Shown here in pieces: positions 9,045 to 16,990 of a DNA stretch of 64,000 nt. The position numbers and the translations under genes are program-made. Source of the stretch: Sphingobacteriaceae bacterium (GTDB taxonomy: Bacteria > Bacteroidota > Bacteroidia > B-17B0 > Aurantibacillaceae); the NCBI GenBank assembly GCA_947453445.1, contig CANGGP010000004.1:1-64000 (forward strand), read 5' to 3'. Position 1 is the stretch's first letter, and each line of letters opens with the position of its first letter. The notes beneath the pieces were generated by a model that ran no database searches, was not told the DNA's origin, and saw nothing but the letters and a program-made list of their open reading frames with translations.

Positions 9045-9075
9045 CTAAAGTAAGCACTTTATACACATTTCCAAA
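9045..9075 (-). promoter_or_regulatory. Candidate promoter for phaJ-phaB
   Basis: On the minus strand there is TTTG (9072-9075), a 19-base spacer, then TACTTTAG (9045-9052). This fits the Bacteroidota TTTG-N19-TAnnTTTG promoter with one mismatch. It lies about 23 bases upstream of the phaJ ATG. Confidence 0.45.
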
Positions 9076-9173
9076 ATTATTTTCATGAATTTAAAATGAT
9101 TTTTTATCCATCTTAAAGCCCTTTGAACGTCTAAAATTGTACTTTAGATGTTTCAATATTTAATACCATTATC

Positions 9174-10352
9174 TTGAGCTATCCACAAATTATTTTACAC
9201 AAAGGCAAAGAAATCTCTTTTCAACGCCAACATCCATGGGTGTTTTCAGGCGCCATTGCTAAAAAAGACAACCATTTAAACGACGGTGATTTGGTGGAAG
9301 TTTTTTCATCTAAATTAGATTATTTGGCTACCGGATATTACGCCAATGGCAGTATTGCCGTGCGCATTATTTCTTTTAAACAGCAAACAATCGACCATCA
9401 ATTTTGGCATGAAAAAATCAGTAAGGCTTATCAGTACCGTTTACTTTTAAATCTGATCAACGAAAACACCAATGTGATGCGTTTGTTTTTTGGCGAAGGT
9501 GATGGTGTGCCCGGATTAATTATTGATTATTACAACGGCCATGTGGTTTTGCAAGCACATACCTACGGGGTTTATTTGCACAAGGACATGATCGTAGAAG
9601 CTCTCAAATCTGCCTTAGGAAATCAATTAAAAAGCATATACGACAAAAGCGCCGAAAGCCTTTCGAAACACTTTAGTGGCACTGTTCAAAATGGTTTTTT
9701 ATTCGGCCATGCCTCAGGCTATATTTTGGTGAAAGAATATGGCCATGTTTTTAAAATTGATTTTGTAAACGGACAAAAAACCGGATTTTTTATTGATCAA
9801 CGCGAAAACCGCAAATTACTTGGTTCTTACAGCAAGGGAAAAAATGTTTTAAATACCTTTTCATATACTGGTGGATTTTCAATCTATGCAGGGGCCCAAG
9901 GCGCCAACACAGTGCATTCGGTTGATGCCAGCGAAAGTGCCATTGCCTTGTGTAATGAAAATGTAGCATTAAATCCTCCTTTTGAACACGAAGGCTTCGC
10001 GGTTGATACATTCGAATTTTTAAAAGACAAAAAAGATGTGTACGACATCATTATCCTCGACCCGCCAGCCTTCGCCAAAAGCCGCGACAGCAAACACAAT
10101 GCCGTAATGGGTTACAAACGTTTAAATGTGTTGGCCTTAAAACAAATTAAAAAAAACGGATTGATCTTTACCTTTTCTTGTAGCGGCGTGGTGGATAAGT
10201 TTTTGTTTTACAATACCATTACCTCAGCAGCCATTGAATCGGGTCGCAATATTAAAATTTTACATTACCTCAACCAACCAGCCGACCATCCTGTAACGCC
10301 TTATTTTCCTGAAGGAGAATATTTAAAGGGAATGGTGTTGTGGGTGGAATAA
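9174..10352 (+). CDS. rlmI: RlmI-like class I SAM-dependent rRNA methyltransferase
   Basis: A 392-residue protein starting at TTG (9174), chosen because no in-frame ATG fits and the N-terminus then matches the family. The N-terminal PUA domain shows HPWVFSGAI near residue 21. The Rossmann methyltransferase domain has VLNTFSYTGGFSIYAG near residue 225 (SAM site), a VDASESAI motif and IIILDPPAFAKS near residue 290. The cysteine in TFSCSG near residue 338 is the probable catalytic nucleophile for cytosine-C5 methylation. RlmI methylates C1962 (E. coli numbering) of 23S rRNA. It is monocistronic and divergent from phaJ. Confidence 0.9.
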   Translation: MSYPQIILHKGKEISFQRQHPWVFSGAIAKKDNHLNDGDLVEVFSSKLDYLATGYYANGSIAVRIISFKQQTIDHQFWHEKISKAYQYRLLLNLINENTNVMRLFFGEGDGVPGLIIDYYNGHVVLQAHTYGVYLHKDMIVEALKSALGNQLKSIYDKSAESLSKHFSGTVQNGFLFGHASGYILVKEYGHVFKIDFVNGQKTGFFIDQRENRKLLGSYSKGKNVLNTFSYTGGFSIYAGAQGANTVHSVDASESAIALCNENVALNPPFEHEGFAVDTFEFLKDKKDVYDIIILDPPAFAKSRDSKHNAVMGYKRLNVLALKQIKKNGLIFTFSCSGVVDKFLFYNTITSAAIESGRNIKILHYLNQPADHPVTPYFPEGEYLKGMVLWVE

Positions 10353-10690
10353 AGGACTGAAGAGACTGAAGAGACTGAAGACTGAATTGATGTAATTAAA
10401 AATTGAGAATTTAAAATTAAAAATGAGGAATACTGTGGTTCCGATTATTTCGGGATCGAAGCCACAGAGTAAATATCTCTTATCGGTATTGGAAGTTACA
10501 TGAGATGCAAGAGACAGGACATCAAGATGTAAGACAATTCATCGAACATGCTGCCGTCTTGCTTCTTACGGTCTTTCCATCTTGCTTCTTCTTGTCTTAA
10601 TTCTTGCCTCATTATTCTCATAAAATAAGTCAAGCATTCAAGTAATTTTTTTCATAACTTCACGTTATAACCCTATTAAAATAAACCTAA
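10353..10690. other. Intergenic region rich in short repeats and hairpins
   Basis: No gene is visible. It contains about 3.5 tandem copies of a 9-bp unit GACTGAAGA (10355-10386), an AT-rich repeat (10395-10425), and an imperfect hairpin at 10433-10467 (CTGTGG...CCACAG with partly paired inner arms) that may act as a terminator after rlmI. It also holds copy 1 of an intergenic repeat (10503-10613). Confidence 0.5.
10503..10613. repeat. Intergenic repeat, copy 1 (upstream of the outer-membrane barrel gene)
   Basis: This stretch runs from GATGCAAGAGACAGGACATC to the cluster of CTTGCTTCTT motifs. It aligns base for base over most of its length with 11563-11670, with scattered substitutions. Purine-rich GATGTAAGA and pyrimidine-rich TCTTGCTTCTT parts suggest fold-back pairing. 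The two copies are direct repeats flanking the gene at 10691-11542. Confidence 0.5.
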
Positions 10691-11542
10691 ATGAAAAAAC
10701 TATTTTTAGTAACAGCATTTATTTCAATGTTCATGCTGTCAAATGCACAACAAGATTCAGTGTTAAGATCCAAAAAAGGAAAAATTATTTTACCCGAAAA
10801 ACATGATTTTTGCTTTGGTATTAGTGGCAATACTTTTTTTGATTATTTAGGTAATTTTTTTAGTCAAGCCGGCAAAAATACCTTATCCGTTAAACTTGTT
10901 GGAGGAAATAGTCTTTATGGAAAATACTTTTTAAGCAAAAATAGTGCGCTTAGATTAAGAGCAGCTTACTCAACCACCAAGGAAAATTACATCAATGCTT
11001 TATCAAACGATTTAGATCCGAGCGGTTTAGGTGTAGTGAGCGACAAGATGGATACTCAAAATAATTATTTTTCCTTTGCCCTTGGATACGAAGGTAGACA
11101 TGGAATTGGTAGGCTTCAAGTATATGGTGGTGCCGAACTCCTCATCAGCCAAACTTATATTAACTCAGTGTATGATTACGGTAATAAAATGACTGCATTT
11201 AACAGGTCACCCAGCACAACCATTAATTTTAACAATGGATACAATCAAGTACAAAGAAGCAGCAGTAGAACTTTAAACAGCAAAAGTGATTATGGTATTG
11301 GTTATGGAGCAAGGGCCTTTTTTGGTATTGAGTATTTTATCTTTCCTAAAATTTCACTTGGTGGTGATTTTGGCATTTCGGCTAACGTTCAAAATAACCG
11401 TAAGTTTTCGAACAGTGTTGAATCATGGGATTTTAACGCACAAAAAACGCAAATTGTAAATTTTGACGCAACCAGCAACAGCTCTTCATCATTCACCGAC
11501 AATTTGAACGGCCAAATCATGTTGCTGTTTTATTTTAAATAG
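10691..11542 (+). CDS. Predicted outer-membrane beta-barrel protein
   Basis: A 283-residue protein with a signal peptide (MKKLFLVTAFISMFMLSNAQ). The mature part alternates polar and hydrophobic residues with many aromatics (for example FSFALGYEGRHGIGRLQVYGGAELL and YGIGYGARAFFGIEYFIF) and ends in a barrel-like strand, GQIMLLFYFK. That pattern fits a small Bacteroidota outer-membrane porin-like barrel. I do not recognise a specific family, and no cargo or partner is suggested. The gene stands alone between two copies of an intergenic repeat, and ends in TAG. Confidence 0.7.
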   Translation: MKKLFLVTAFISMFMLSNAQQDSVLRSKKGKIILPEKHDFCFGISGNTFFDYLGNFFSQAGKNTLSVKLVGGNSLYGKYFLSKNSALRLRAAYSTTKENYINALSNDLDPSGLGVVSDKMDTQNNYFSFALGYEGRHGIGRLQVYGGAELLISQTYINSVYDYGNKMTAFNRSPSTTINFNNGYNQVQRSSSRTLNSKSDYGIGYGARAFFGIEYFIFPKISLGGDFGISANVQNNRKFSNSVESWDFNAQKTQIVNFDATSNSSSSFTDNLNGQIMLLFYFK

Positions 11543-11559
11543 TGGTTTGTCTGTCGTAT

Positions 11560-11692
11560 GCGATGCAGGAGTCACGACATGATGATGTAGGACGATTCCT
11601 CCAACATCCTGCCGACTTGCTTCTTGTTATCTTGCTTCTTGCCATCTAGCATCTTGTCATCCTGCTTCTTCCCTTCTTACTTCTTGCTTCCT
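11560..11692. repeat. Intergenic repeat, copy 2 (downstream of the outer-membrane barrel gene)
   Basis: This is the second copy of the element at 10503-10613, beginning GATGCAGGAGTCACGACATG. It carries additional CTTGCTTCTT/CATCTTG units at its right end. GATGTAGGA and TCCAACATC inside it form a small stem with one mismatch. It lies directly before the mqnE promoter. Confidence 0.5.
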
Positions 11693-11714
11693 TTTCAGAT
11701 AAGCCCTAAATTTG
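11684..11714 (+). promoter_or_regulatory. Candidate mqnE promoter, near-leaderless
   Basis: TTG at 11684-11686, a 20-base spacer, then TAAATTTG at 11707-11714, an exact TAnnTTTG match. The ATG of mqnE follows after only four bases, implying a leaderless or almost leaderless mRNA. Confidence 0.5.
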
Positions 11715-11718
11715 CCGC

Positions 11719-12861
11719 ATGATTTTAGAAAATACTACTGAATCCATCATAAAAGCATCAAACATTTCAAATGAACTGAAAGCCATTGCAGATAAAGTTT
11801 TTGCAGGCCAACGTATTTCATTCGACGAGGGTGTTTTACTATACAAAAAAGCTGAACTTGGCTTTTTAGGCACTCTTGCCAATTTTGTACGCGAGAAAAA
11901 AAATGGCAACAAGGTTTATTTTAACCACAATTTTCATGTAGAACCTACCAATGTGTGCGTGTATTCTTGCGCCTTTTGCTCTTATTCACGTTTGATAAAA
12001 AATAGAGAAGACGGCTGGGAATTATCGGTTGAGCAAATACTTGAAAAAGTAAAAGCATACGATAACCAAGATGTAACTGAAGTGCACATTACAGGCGGTG
12101 TGGTGCCGAAACAAGATTTAGCTTTTTACACCGATTTGTTCCGCAAAATCAAATCCCACCGTCCTAACTTACACATCAAAGCCCTTACCCCTGTTGAGTT
12201 TCATTATATCTTTAAGAAAGCAAAAGTTACATACGAAGAGGGCCTTAAATTAATGCACGAAGCCGGATTAGACAGCTTACCGGGCGGTGGTGCTGAAATT
12301 TTTGATCAAGCCATTCGCGACCAAATTGCTGGCGGTAAATGTACCTCTGAAGAGTGGTTAACCTTACACGAATTATGGCACAAAATGGGTTTACACTCAA
12401 ACGCCACCATGTTGTATGGCCACATCGAAACATTCGAACACCGCATCGATCACATGGAACGCTTACGTCAATTGCAAGACAGAACAGGTGGTTTCAACGC
12501 CTTTATTCCTTTAAAATTTAGAAACAAAGAAAATCAAATGGCGCATGTGCCCGAAGTAAGTATTGTTGAAGACTTGCGTAACTATGCCATTTCAAGAATT
12601 TACCTCGATAATTTTAACCACATCAAGGCTTATTGGGCAATGATTGGTCGTAATACCGCGCAACTATCATTGGCATTTGGAACCGATGATTTAGACGGTA
12701 CCATTGATGATACCACAAAAATTTACAGCATGGCCGGTGCCGAAGAACAGAACCCAAAACTTAGCACAGCCGAACTGGTGGGGCTCATTCAAGGTGTAAA
12801 TCGTGAGGCTGTTGAACGCGACACCTTATATAATGTTGTGAAGACATATCAACAAGCCTAA
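11719..12861 (+). CDS. mqnE: Aminofutalosine synthase (radical SAM), MqnE
   Basis: A 380-residue radical SAM enzyme. The [4Fe-4S]-binding motif CVYSCAFCSY (CxxxCxxC) lies near residues 83-92, preceded by FHVEPTNVC. Other MqnE features are VTEVHITGGVVPKQDL, ALTPVEFHYIFKKAK and GLDSLPGGGAEIFD. MqnE adds the adenosyl radical to 3-[(1-carboxyvinyl)oxy]benzoate to make aminofutalosine, the second step of the futalosine pathway to menaquinone. The PGGGAEIF block favours MqnE over the related cyclase MqnC. A UbiX-type flavin prenyltransferase lies 1.7 kb downstream on the same strand, which fits the later decarboxylation step. The organism therefore probably makes menaquinone by this route. Confidence 0.92.
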   Translation: MILENTTESIIKASNISNELKAIADKVFAGQRISFDEGVLLYKKAELGFLGTLANFVREKKNGNKVYFNHNFHVEPTNVCVYSCAFCSYSRLIKNREDGWELSVEQILEKVKAYDNQDVTEVHITGGVVPKQDLAFYTDLFRKIKSHRPNLHIKALTPVEFHYIFKKAKVTYEEGLKLMHEAGLDSLPGGGAEIFDQAIRDQIAGGKCTSEEWLTLHELWHKMGLHSNATMLYGHIETFEHRIDHMERLRQLQDRTGGFNAFIPLKFRNKENQMAHVPEVSIVEDLRNYAISRIYLDNFNHIKAYWAMIGRNTAQLSLAFGTDDLDGTIDDTTKIYSMAGAEEQNPKLSTAELVGLIQGVNREAVERDTLYNVVKTYQQA

Positions 12862-12917
12862 AAAAGCAATTTCTGTTTCTAGAATTTCACTTATTTTTAA
12901 AAAAAATTAAATCCTTT

Positions 12918-13868
12918 ATGAATAAATTTTTCATGAGCTTAACACTTTTAAGCACAATCCATGTATTCTCTCAAGATGCAACAACAACTAAAAAAGACAC
13001 CTCTTACTGGAAAGGCGCCGGTTTTTTTGGTTTAACTGCGAGTCAAACAAAACTTAGCAATTGGCAAGGTGGGGGGCAAAACAACATTACACTCAATGGT
13101 ATTTTTAATTACCAATTGGATTATAAAAGAGACAAACACCAATGGACCAATAAATTGGATGCACAATACGGCATCATTAATCAAGGAACTTCTAAATTAT
13201 TTAGAAAAAACATTGATCAAATTTTTGCATTATCAAAATACAACATCAACGCCTTTAGTAAATATTGGTTTTATATGGCACAGGCCGATTACCGTTCACA
13301 ATTTGCACCGGGCTTAAATTATGCAGGTGATACTGTTACCGGTCGCGCTGTTTCTGACTTTAATTCACCGGGCTACATTCAATTGGCGCTCGGTTTGGAC
13401 TGTAAACCCGCCGATTATTTTTCAGCCACCTTTGCCCCAGCTGCAGGTAAAATTACAGTAGTAAACCGTCAGTATTTGGCTGATGAAGGTGCCTATGGGG
13501 TTGAAAAAGCTGTGAAAGACGGAAATGGTAACATAGTAACGCATGGCAAAAAGGTACGTTACGAATTCGGAGGAAGATTAATCCTAAAATTCAAAAAGGA
13601 CATTTTTAAAAATGTAAACCTCGATTCATATTTAGATTTGTTTTCGAACTATGCGCACAATCCGGGAAACATCGATGTAGTTTTTAATAACCTTGTTACC
13701 ATTAAACTCAATAAATACATTTCGGCCAACATCATCGTTCAAACCTTGTACGACGACGATATTACCGTAAAAAGATACAGCAGCTTGTACAAAGCCAACG
13801 ACAACATCAACGGACCGCGATTGCAGGTGATCAGTACCTTTGCAGTGGGCTTTGGTTATAAGTTTTAG
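12918..13868 (+). CDS. DUF3078 family outer-membrane protein
   Basis: A 316-residue protein with a signal peptide (MNKFFMSLTLLSTIHVFSQ). The DUF3078 hallmark is visible after it: WKGAGFFGLTASQTKLSNWQ followed by GGGQNNITLNG, then DKHQWTNKLDAQYGI and a long run of beta-barrel-like strands ending TFAVGFGYKF. The family is confined largely to Bacteroidota and is predicted to be an outer-membrane barrel; its role is not established. It follows mqnE by about 55 bases and could be read through from it, but I see no functional link. It ends in TAG. Confidence 0.85.
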   Translation: MNKFFMSLTLLSTIHVFSQDATTTKKDTSYWKGAGFFGLTASQTKLSNWQGGGQNNITLNGIFNYQLDYKRDKHQWTNKLDAQYGIINQGTSKLFRKNIDQIFALSKYNINAFSKYWFYMAQADYRSQFAPGLNYAGDTVTGRAVSDFNSPGYIQLALGLDCKPADYFSATFAPAAGKITVVNRQYLADEGAYGVEKAVKDGNGNIVTHGKKVRYEFGGRLILKFKKDIFKNVNLDSYLDLFSNYAHNPGNIDVVFNNLVTIKLNKYISANIIVQTLYDDDITVKRYSSLYKANDNINGPRLQVISTFAVGFGYKF

Positions 13869-13912
13869 CCTTATGCGTATATTTAAAGTCGCTGCTCAAT
13901 AGCGAATGATAC

Positions 13913-14569
13913 ATGCGGATTGCAATCTTCATAATTTGTTTAACAAGTCCCTTTTTACTTTGGCAACAAAATCAAAGGGTTTTTAAACTTAAACCATCAT
14001 TGGGCATCAATGGCTGCCAAATTCACGGTGATTCATACTCAGGATATGATAAATTAGGATTGTTTGTTGGCACTGCAATAAATGCACAACTAAAAGACAA
14101 AATATTTGCTGAACTTGGTTTTTACTTTTCGCAAAAAGGTGCGCAACGCAATGAAATTCCTAAAAACAACGACTACCGAAGTTATAAAGTAAATTTAAAT
14201 TACATCGACATGCCGGTGTCGTTTTATTACAAACTCAATAATTATTATGCGGTGATGGCAGGACCATCGATTGCCTATTTGGTGAGTTCGAGTGAATACA
14301 TTAACCGCGTGAACATGAGTGCATACTCGCGTTTTAATAAGTTTGAATTGGGTCTAAATATTGGACTTAGTCGCAAACTAAAAAACAATTGGTTTGCCGA
14401 AATTAGGTGTTCCAATTCAATTAGTCCTGTTCGAAACTACGGACTTTCAGCCACCGGCATATATTATCCAAATCCTGTAGCACGTTTTTTTAATAAAGGA
14501 CTTTACAACAATATACTCAGTATCTTTGTTACTTACATAATTGATACCAAAAAAGCACGTGGAAACTAA
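13913..14569 (+). CDS. Outer-membrane beta-barrel (porin family / PorT-like) protein
   Basis: A 218-residue protein with an N-terminal hydrophobic leader (MRIAIFIICLTSPFLLWQQ) and a barrel pattern typical of the Bacteroidota outer membrane beta-barrel domain: KPSLGINGCQIHGDSYSGYD, AELGFYFSQKGAQ, YIDMPVSFYYKLNNYYAVMAGPS. The motif of short strands leading to MPV(S)FYYK is common to this family. Function is unknown. Its last codons overlap the start of the ubiX reading frame by 11 bases if the GTG at 14559 is used, so the two are probably cotranscribed. Confidence 0.75.
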   Translation: MRIAIFIICLTSPFLLWQQNQRVFKLKPSLGINGCQIHGDSYSGYDKLGLFVGTAINAQLKDKIFAELGFYFSQKGAQRNEIPKNNDYRSYKVNLNYIDMPVSFYYKLNNYYAVMAGPSIAYLVSSSEYINRVNMSAYSRFNKFELGLNIGLSRKLKNNWFAEIRCSNSISPVRNYGLSATGIYYPNPVARFFNKGLYNNILSIFVTYIIDTKKARGN

Positions 14570-15131
14570 GCATCATAAAATAGTGGTAGCCATTACAGGC
14601 GCCAGCGGCAGCATATACGCCAAGGTTTTATTGGATAAATTAGAAAAGCTTAAACCGCAAATACAAGATGTTGCTTTGGTGATGAGTGATAATGCAAAAT
14701 TGGTTTGGGAAACTGAATTGGGCAACAAACATTATTTAAATTATACTTTTAAAACCTATCACAAAAACGATTTCATGGCCCCCTTTGCTTCCGGCTCTGC
14801 AAAGTATAACACAGTCATTGTTTGTCCTTGCAGCATGGGCACTTTGGCGCGTATTGCCGGCGGCATTAGCAACGATTTAATTACCCGAGCAGCAGATGTG
14901 GTATTAAAAGAAAGACGGAAATTAATTTTAATTACCCGCGATACCCCACTCAGTTTAATTCATATCAATAACATGAAAACCATTACTGAAGCGGGCGGTA
15001 TTGTTTGTCCGGCTTCGCCTAGTTTTTATTCTCTGCCCAAAACATTTGAAGAATTAGCGGCAACTGTAATTGATCGGGTGCTCGACCTAGCAGGCATTGA
15101 ACAAGATGCTTACCGCTGGGGAGAAAAATAA
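14559..15131 (+). CDS. ubiX: UbiX-family flavin prenyltransferase
   Basis: The frame is open from a TTG at 14541, but GTG at 14559 gives the family-typical short lead into IVVAITGASGSIYAKVLL, so I chose it (about 190 residues). The glycine-rich GASGS binds FMN. The block PCSMGTLARIAGGISNDLITRAADV, followed by KLILITRDTPLSLIH, matches UbiX/Pad1. The enzyme prenylates FMN to make the cofactor of UbiD-type decarboxylases. With MqnE upstream, the likely role is the decarboxylation step of futalosine-derived menaquinone synthesis. The UbiD partner is not in the window. Confidence 0.92.
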   Translation: METKHHKIVVAITGASGSIYAKVLLDKLEKLKPQIQDVALVMSDNAKLVWETELGNKHYLNYTFKTYHKNDFMAPFASGSAKYNTVIVCPCSMGTLARIAGGISNDLITRAADVVLKERRKLILITRDTPLSLIHINNMKTITEAGGIVCPASPSFYSLPKTFEELAATVIDRVLDLAGIEQDAYRWGEK

Positions 15132-15235
15132 TTTTCAGAAGCTTAAAATCATTCAAACACCTGCCGGTGGTGAATTTTTCCTTTTTAAGAACACAAAATT
15201 TCTTTTAAAACACTTAATTTTATTGGTAATTGAAA

Positions 15236-15256
15236 GGTATCGCAAATTGCGATACC
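15236..15256. repeat. Palindrome upstream of the ORF6N gene (copy 1)
   Basis: A 21-bp perfect palindrome: arms GGTATCGCAA and TTGCGATACC around a single A. It ends 21 bases before the ORF6N ATG. It is identical to the copy at 15893-15913, and the similarity extends about 20 bp further to the right. Confidence 0.9.
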
Positions 15257-15277
15257 TTGTTAAACCCAGTAATACCA

Positions 15278-15832
15278 ATGAAAAAGAACAATTCAGCACT
15301 TGCAATCATACCCAAAGAGGTATTGATGCGTAAAATTTACCTCATTCGAAATGAAAAGGTTATTCTCGACAGAGATTTGGCTGCATTATACGATGTAAAA
15401 GCCATCAGACTACGTGAGCAAGTAAAAAGAAACATGTCAAAATTCCCTCGGCATTTTATGTTTCAACTCACAAAACAAGAAGTAGAAATGATGGTATCGC
15501 AAAATGCGATACCTTCTAAACAATACCTAGGAGGCACCTTACCATATGCCTTCACCGAACATGGTGTGCTCATGTTGGCCAATGTTTTAAAAAGCGATAA
15601 AGCCACCAGAATAAGCATTAAAATTATTGAACTGTTTGTAGAGCTCCGTGAAATGCTTGTGACACATACCGAATTAACATTAGAAATTGAAAAAATAAAA
15701 AAGAAAATAAACCATCAAGATAAAAACATTGAGATGGTGTTTCGTTATTTTGATGAATTACTAAAAAAGAATGCCAAACCCAGAAGAAAAATAGGTTATA
15801 AAATTCCGAATAAAACAAAAAAGGAACGCTGA
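15278..15832 (+). CDS. ORF6N-domain protein
   Basis: A 184-residue protein; I start it at ATG 15278 (MKKNNSALAIIPKEVL) because the upstream part of the open frame runs through the palindrome. The ORF6N domain occupies the N-terminal two thirds: IYLIRNEKVILDRDLAALYDV, FPRHFMFQLTKQEVE, then MVSQNAIPSK and LPYAFTEHGVLMLANVL. The remainder is a charged, coiled-coil-like tail (THTELTLEIEKIKKKI) ending in a basic segment. ORF6N domains occur in phage and mobile-element proteins and are thought to bind DNA. The DNA encoding VSQNAIP is itself a near-copy of the palindromes that bracket the gene, suggesting self-recognition or a self-contained mobile unit. Function is otherwise unknown. Confidence 0.88.
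   Translation: MKKNNSALAIIPKEVLMRKIYLIRNEKVILDRDLAALYDVKAIRLREQVKRNMSKFPRHFMFQLTKQEVEMMVSQNAIPSKQYLGGTLPYAFTEHGVLMLANVLKSDKATRISIKIIELFVELREMLVTHTELTLEIEKIKKKINHQDKNIEMVFRYFDELLKKNAKPRRKIGYKIPNKTKKER
15493..15513. repeat. Palindrome inside the ORF6N coding sequence (copy 2)
   Basis: Arms GGTATCGCA and TGCGATACC around AAA; it matches the flanking palindromes at 20 of 21 positions. It encodes the VSQNAIP segment of the ORF6N protein. Confidence 0.9.
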
Positions 15833-15892
15833 TACTTAACTTATTCAGTATTCGCTTTTACAAATTCAATAAAACAATCATACAAAATCAAA

Positions 15893-15913
15893 GGTATCGC
15901 AAATTGCGATACC
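15893..15913. repeat. Palindrome downstream of the ORF6N gene (copy 3)
   Basis: Identical in all 21 bases to the upstream copy. The next 20 bases also match the corresponding upstream flank at about 14 positions (both continue into a CCCA-TAATA phrase). The ORF6N gene is thus enclosed by direct repeats of roughly 45 bp, each containing the palindrome. Confidence 0.9.
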
Positions 15914-16142
15914 TTGCTCAGCCCAATAATAACAACATAAGTACACTAGTATAAGTTAAATAATCGGCTAATTATTCGAAGCTCAAAATAGTTCATAAGC
16001 CTCATGAAAATAGAGCTTAAAACCAAAAATATAATAAACTAATTTACCGGATATTCTTTAAAATGAAAGTATTTCAGACGTATTAATAACAGTAGAGATT
16101 TAAAATTTAATGAAAAATGAAAATTTTAAAAATTCTCGGTTT

Positions 16143-16330
16143 AGCGCCAGGGATGTGTAAGCCTGCCTGCCATCGCTTAGCCAGTGTGATGGCAGGCAGG
16201 GTTTAGCTCTTTTTGAGGCGAGGCCTCTCATCTCGCCTCAAAAAAGCCGGAGCGCTAGCGAAGCCTGAAACAGCCCGCCCGCCTGCCATTGCTTAGCTCG
16301 CGCCACGGCAGGCAGGGGCGCCCAAGTGAT
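16143..16330 (+). repeat. GC-rich structured intergenic repeat, copy A
   Basis: A GC-rich island in AT-rich DNA. It contains three stems. The first is 16162-16174 with 16188-16200 (13 bp perfect, CCTGCCTGCCATC arm). The second is 16210-16222 with 16232-16244 (13 bp perfect, TTTTTGAGGCGAG arm). The third is 16281-16287 with 16307-16313 (GCCTGCC arm). Shared landmarks with copy B at 36202-36326, in the same order, are AGGGAT, GCTCTTTTTG, AAAAAAGCCGGAGCG and a final GCCCAA. Confidence 0.65.
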
Positions 16331-16418
16331 AACACTAATTTTGAAGTTCGACAATTATTATATTTAAATAAAATTACAGAAGACAATAACTTAGCATTGA
16401 TTTTTGAAGCAATAAAAA

Positions 16419-16958
16419 TTAATTTTTATTTTTTTGTTTAGATCGGGCCTTAGCTTTTTCAATCATTTTTTTGTACTTCACCTTATCATATTCGCTGCGT
16501 TCCTGAATACTTTCGCCCAAATAATTACCTGCATCCCATTCATCTTCAAGTTCAAACAAATCGTATTTTTTGTCCAAAATCAATGTTCCATTGGCAGTAT
16601 ACTTTTTTACGCGATATGTATTTGGTTTCAAATAAGCTCTAGTTCTATAGTTTCGTTTCTCATCATAAATAGTAATTAATTCAAATTCAGTATGTAAAAT
16701 ACAACCAATGCCTGTTGTCTTATTTATTTCTTCATACATCAAAATACTATCCTTGGTAAAAACCTTTTTAATTTCTTTTACCTCATGACTTTTAGCCAAT
16801 TGTTTGTATTCTGTTTTAATGAGCAATATAGCGCCATTAAGACTATCAGTATGCACAAAGGTACTAACAGTATCAGGATCAATTTGACGAAATTGAGCTG
16901 CTAAAAAATTTACGTTTAGCACCAATATCAACACGGCTTGAAATACCCTCTTTTTCAA
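16419..16958 (-). CDS. Hypothetical secreted protein
   Basis: A 179-residue protein with a signal peptide (MKKRVFQAVLILVLNVNFLAAQ). The mature part is charged and ends in a lysine-rich tail (KMIEKAKARSKQKNKN). I recognise no domain. It is last in a minus-strand group of three small secreted proteins (to 18244), separated by about 30 bases from the next, so cotranscription is likely. The strand-like middle section (ELITIYDEKRNYRTRAYLK) could be a small beta fold. Function unknown. Confidence 0.65.
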   Translation of the reverse strand: MKKRVFQAVLILVLNVNFLAAQFRQIDPDTVSTFVHTDSLNGAILLIKTEYKQLAKSHEVKEIKKVFTKDSILMYEEINKTTGIGCILHTEFELITIYDEKRNYRTRAYLKPNTYRVKKYTANGTLILDKKYDLFELEDEWDAGNYLGESIQERSEYDKVKYKKMIEKAKARSKQKNKN

Positions 16959-16990
16959 TACAAAAAACTTTAAAGACTAAATTTTACAAA

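Larger units (their letters stand above)
15833..16418. other. Non-coding region after the ORF6N gene
   Basis: No gene is visible. It holds the third palindrome (15893-15913), about 200 bp of AT-rich DNA with nothing recognisable, and the GC-rich structured repeat (about 16143-16330). It separates a plus-strand block from a convergent minus-strand block. Confidence 0.6.

Noticed and set aside
10355..10386. Tandem GACTGAAGA units as a possible CRISPR array
   Set aside because: Units are 9 bp, contiguous, with no spacers and no cas genes nearby; it is a simple tandem repeat.
15097..15333. A 78-codon frame between ubiX and the ORF6N gene
   Set aside because: It overlaps both genes out of frame and reads through the palindrome; no protein features.
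15236..15913. The palindromes as ordinary transcription terminators
   Set aside because: They lack a following T run, one lies directly before the start codon and one within the coding sequence, so termination does not explain them.
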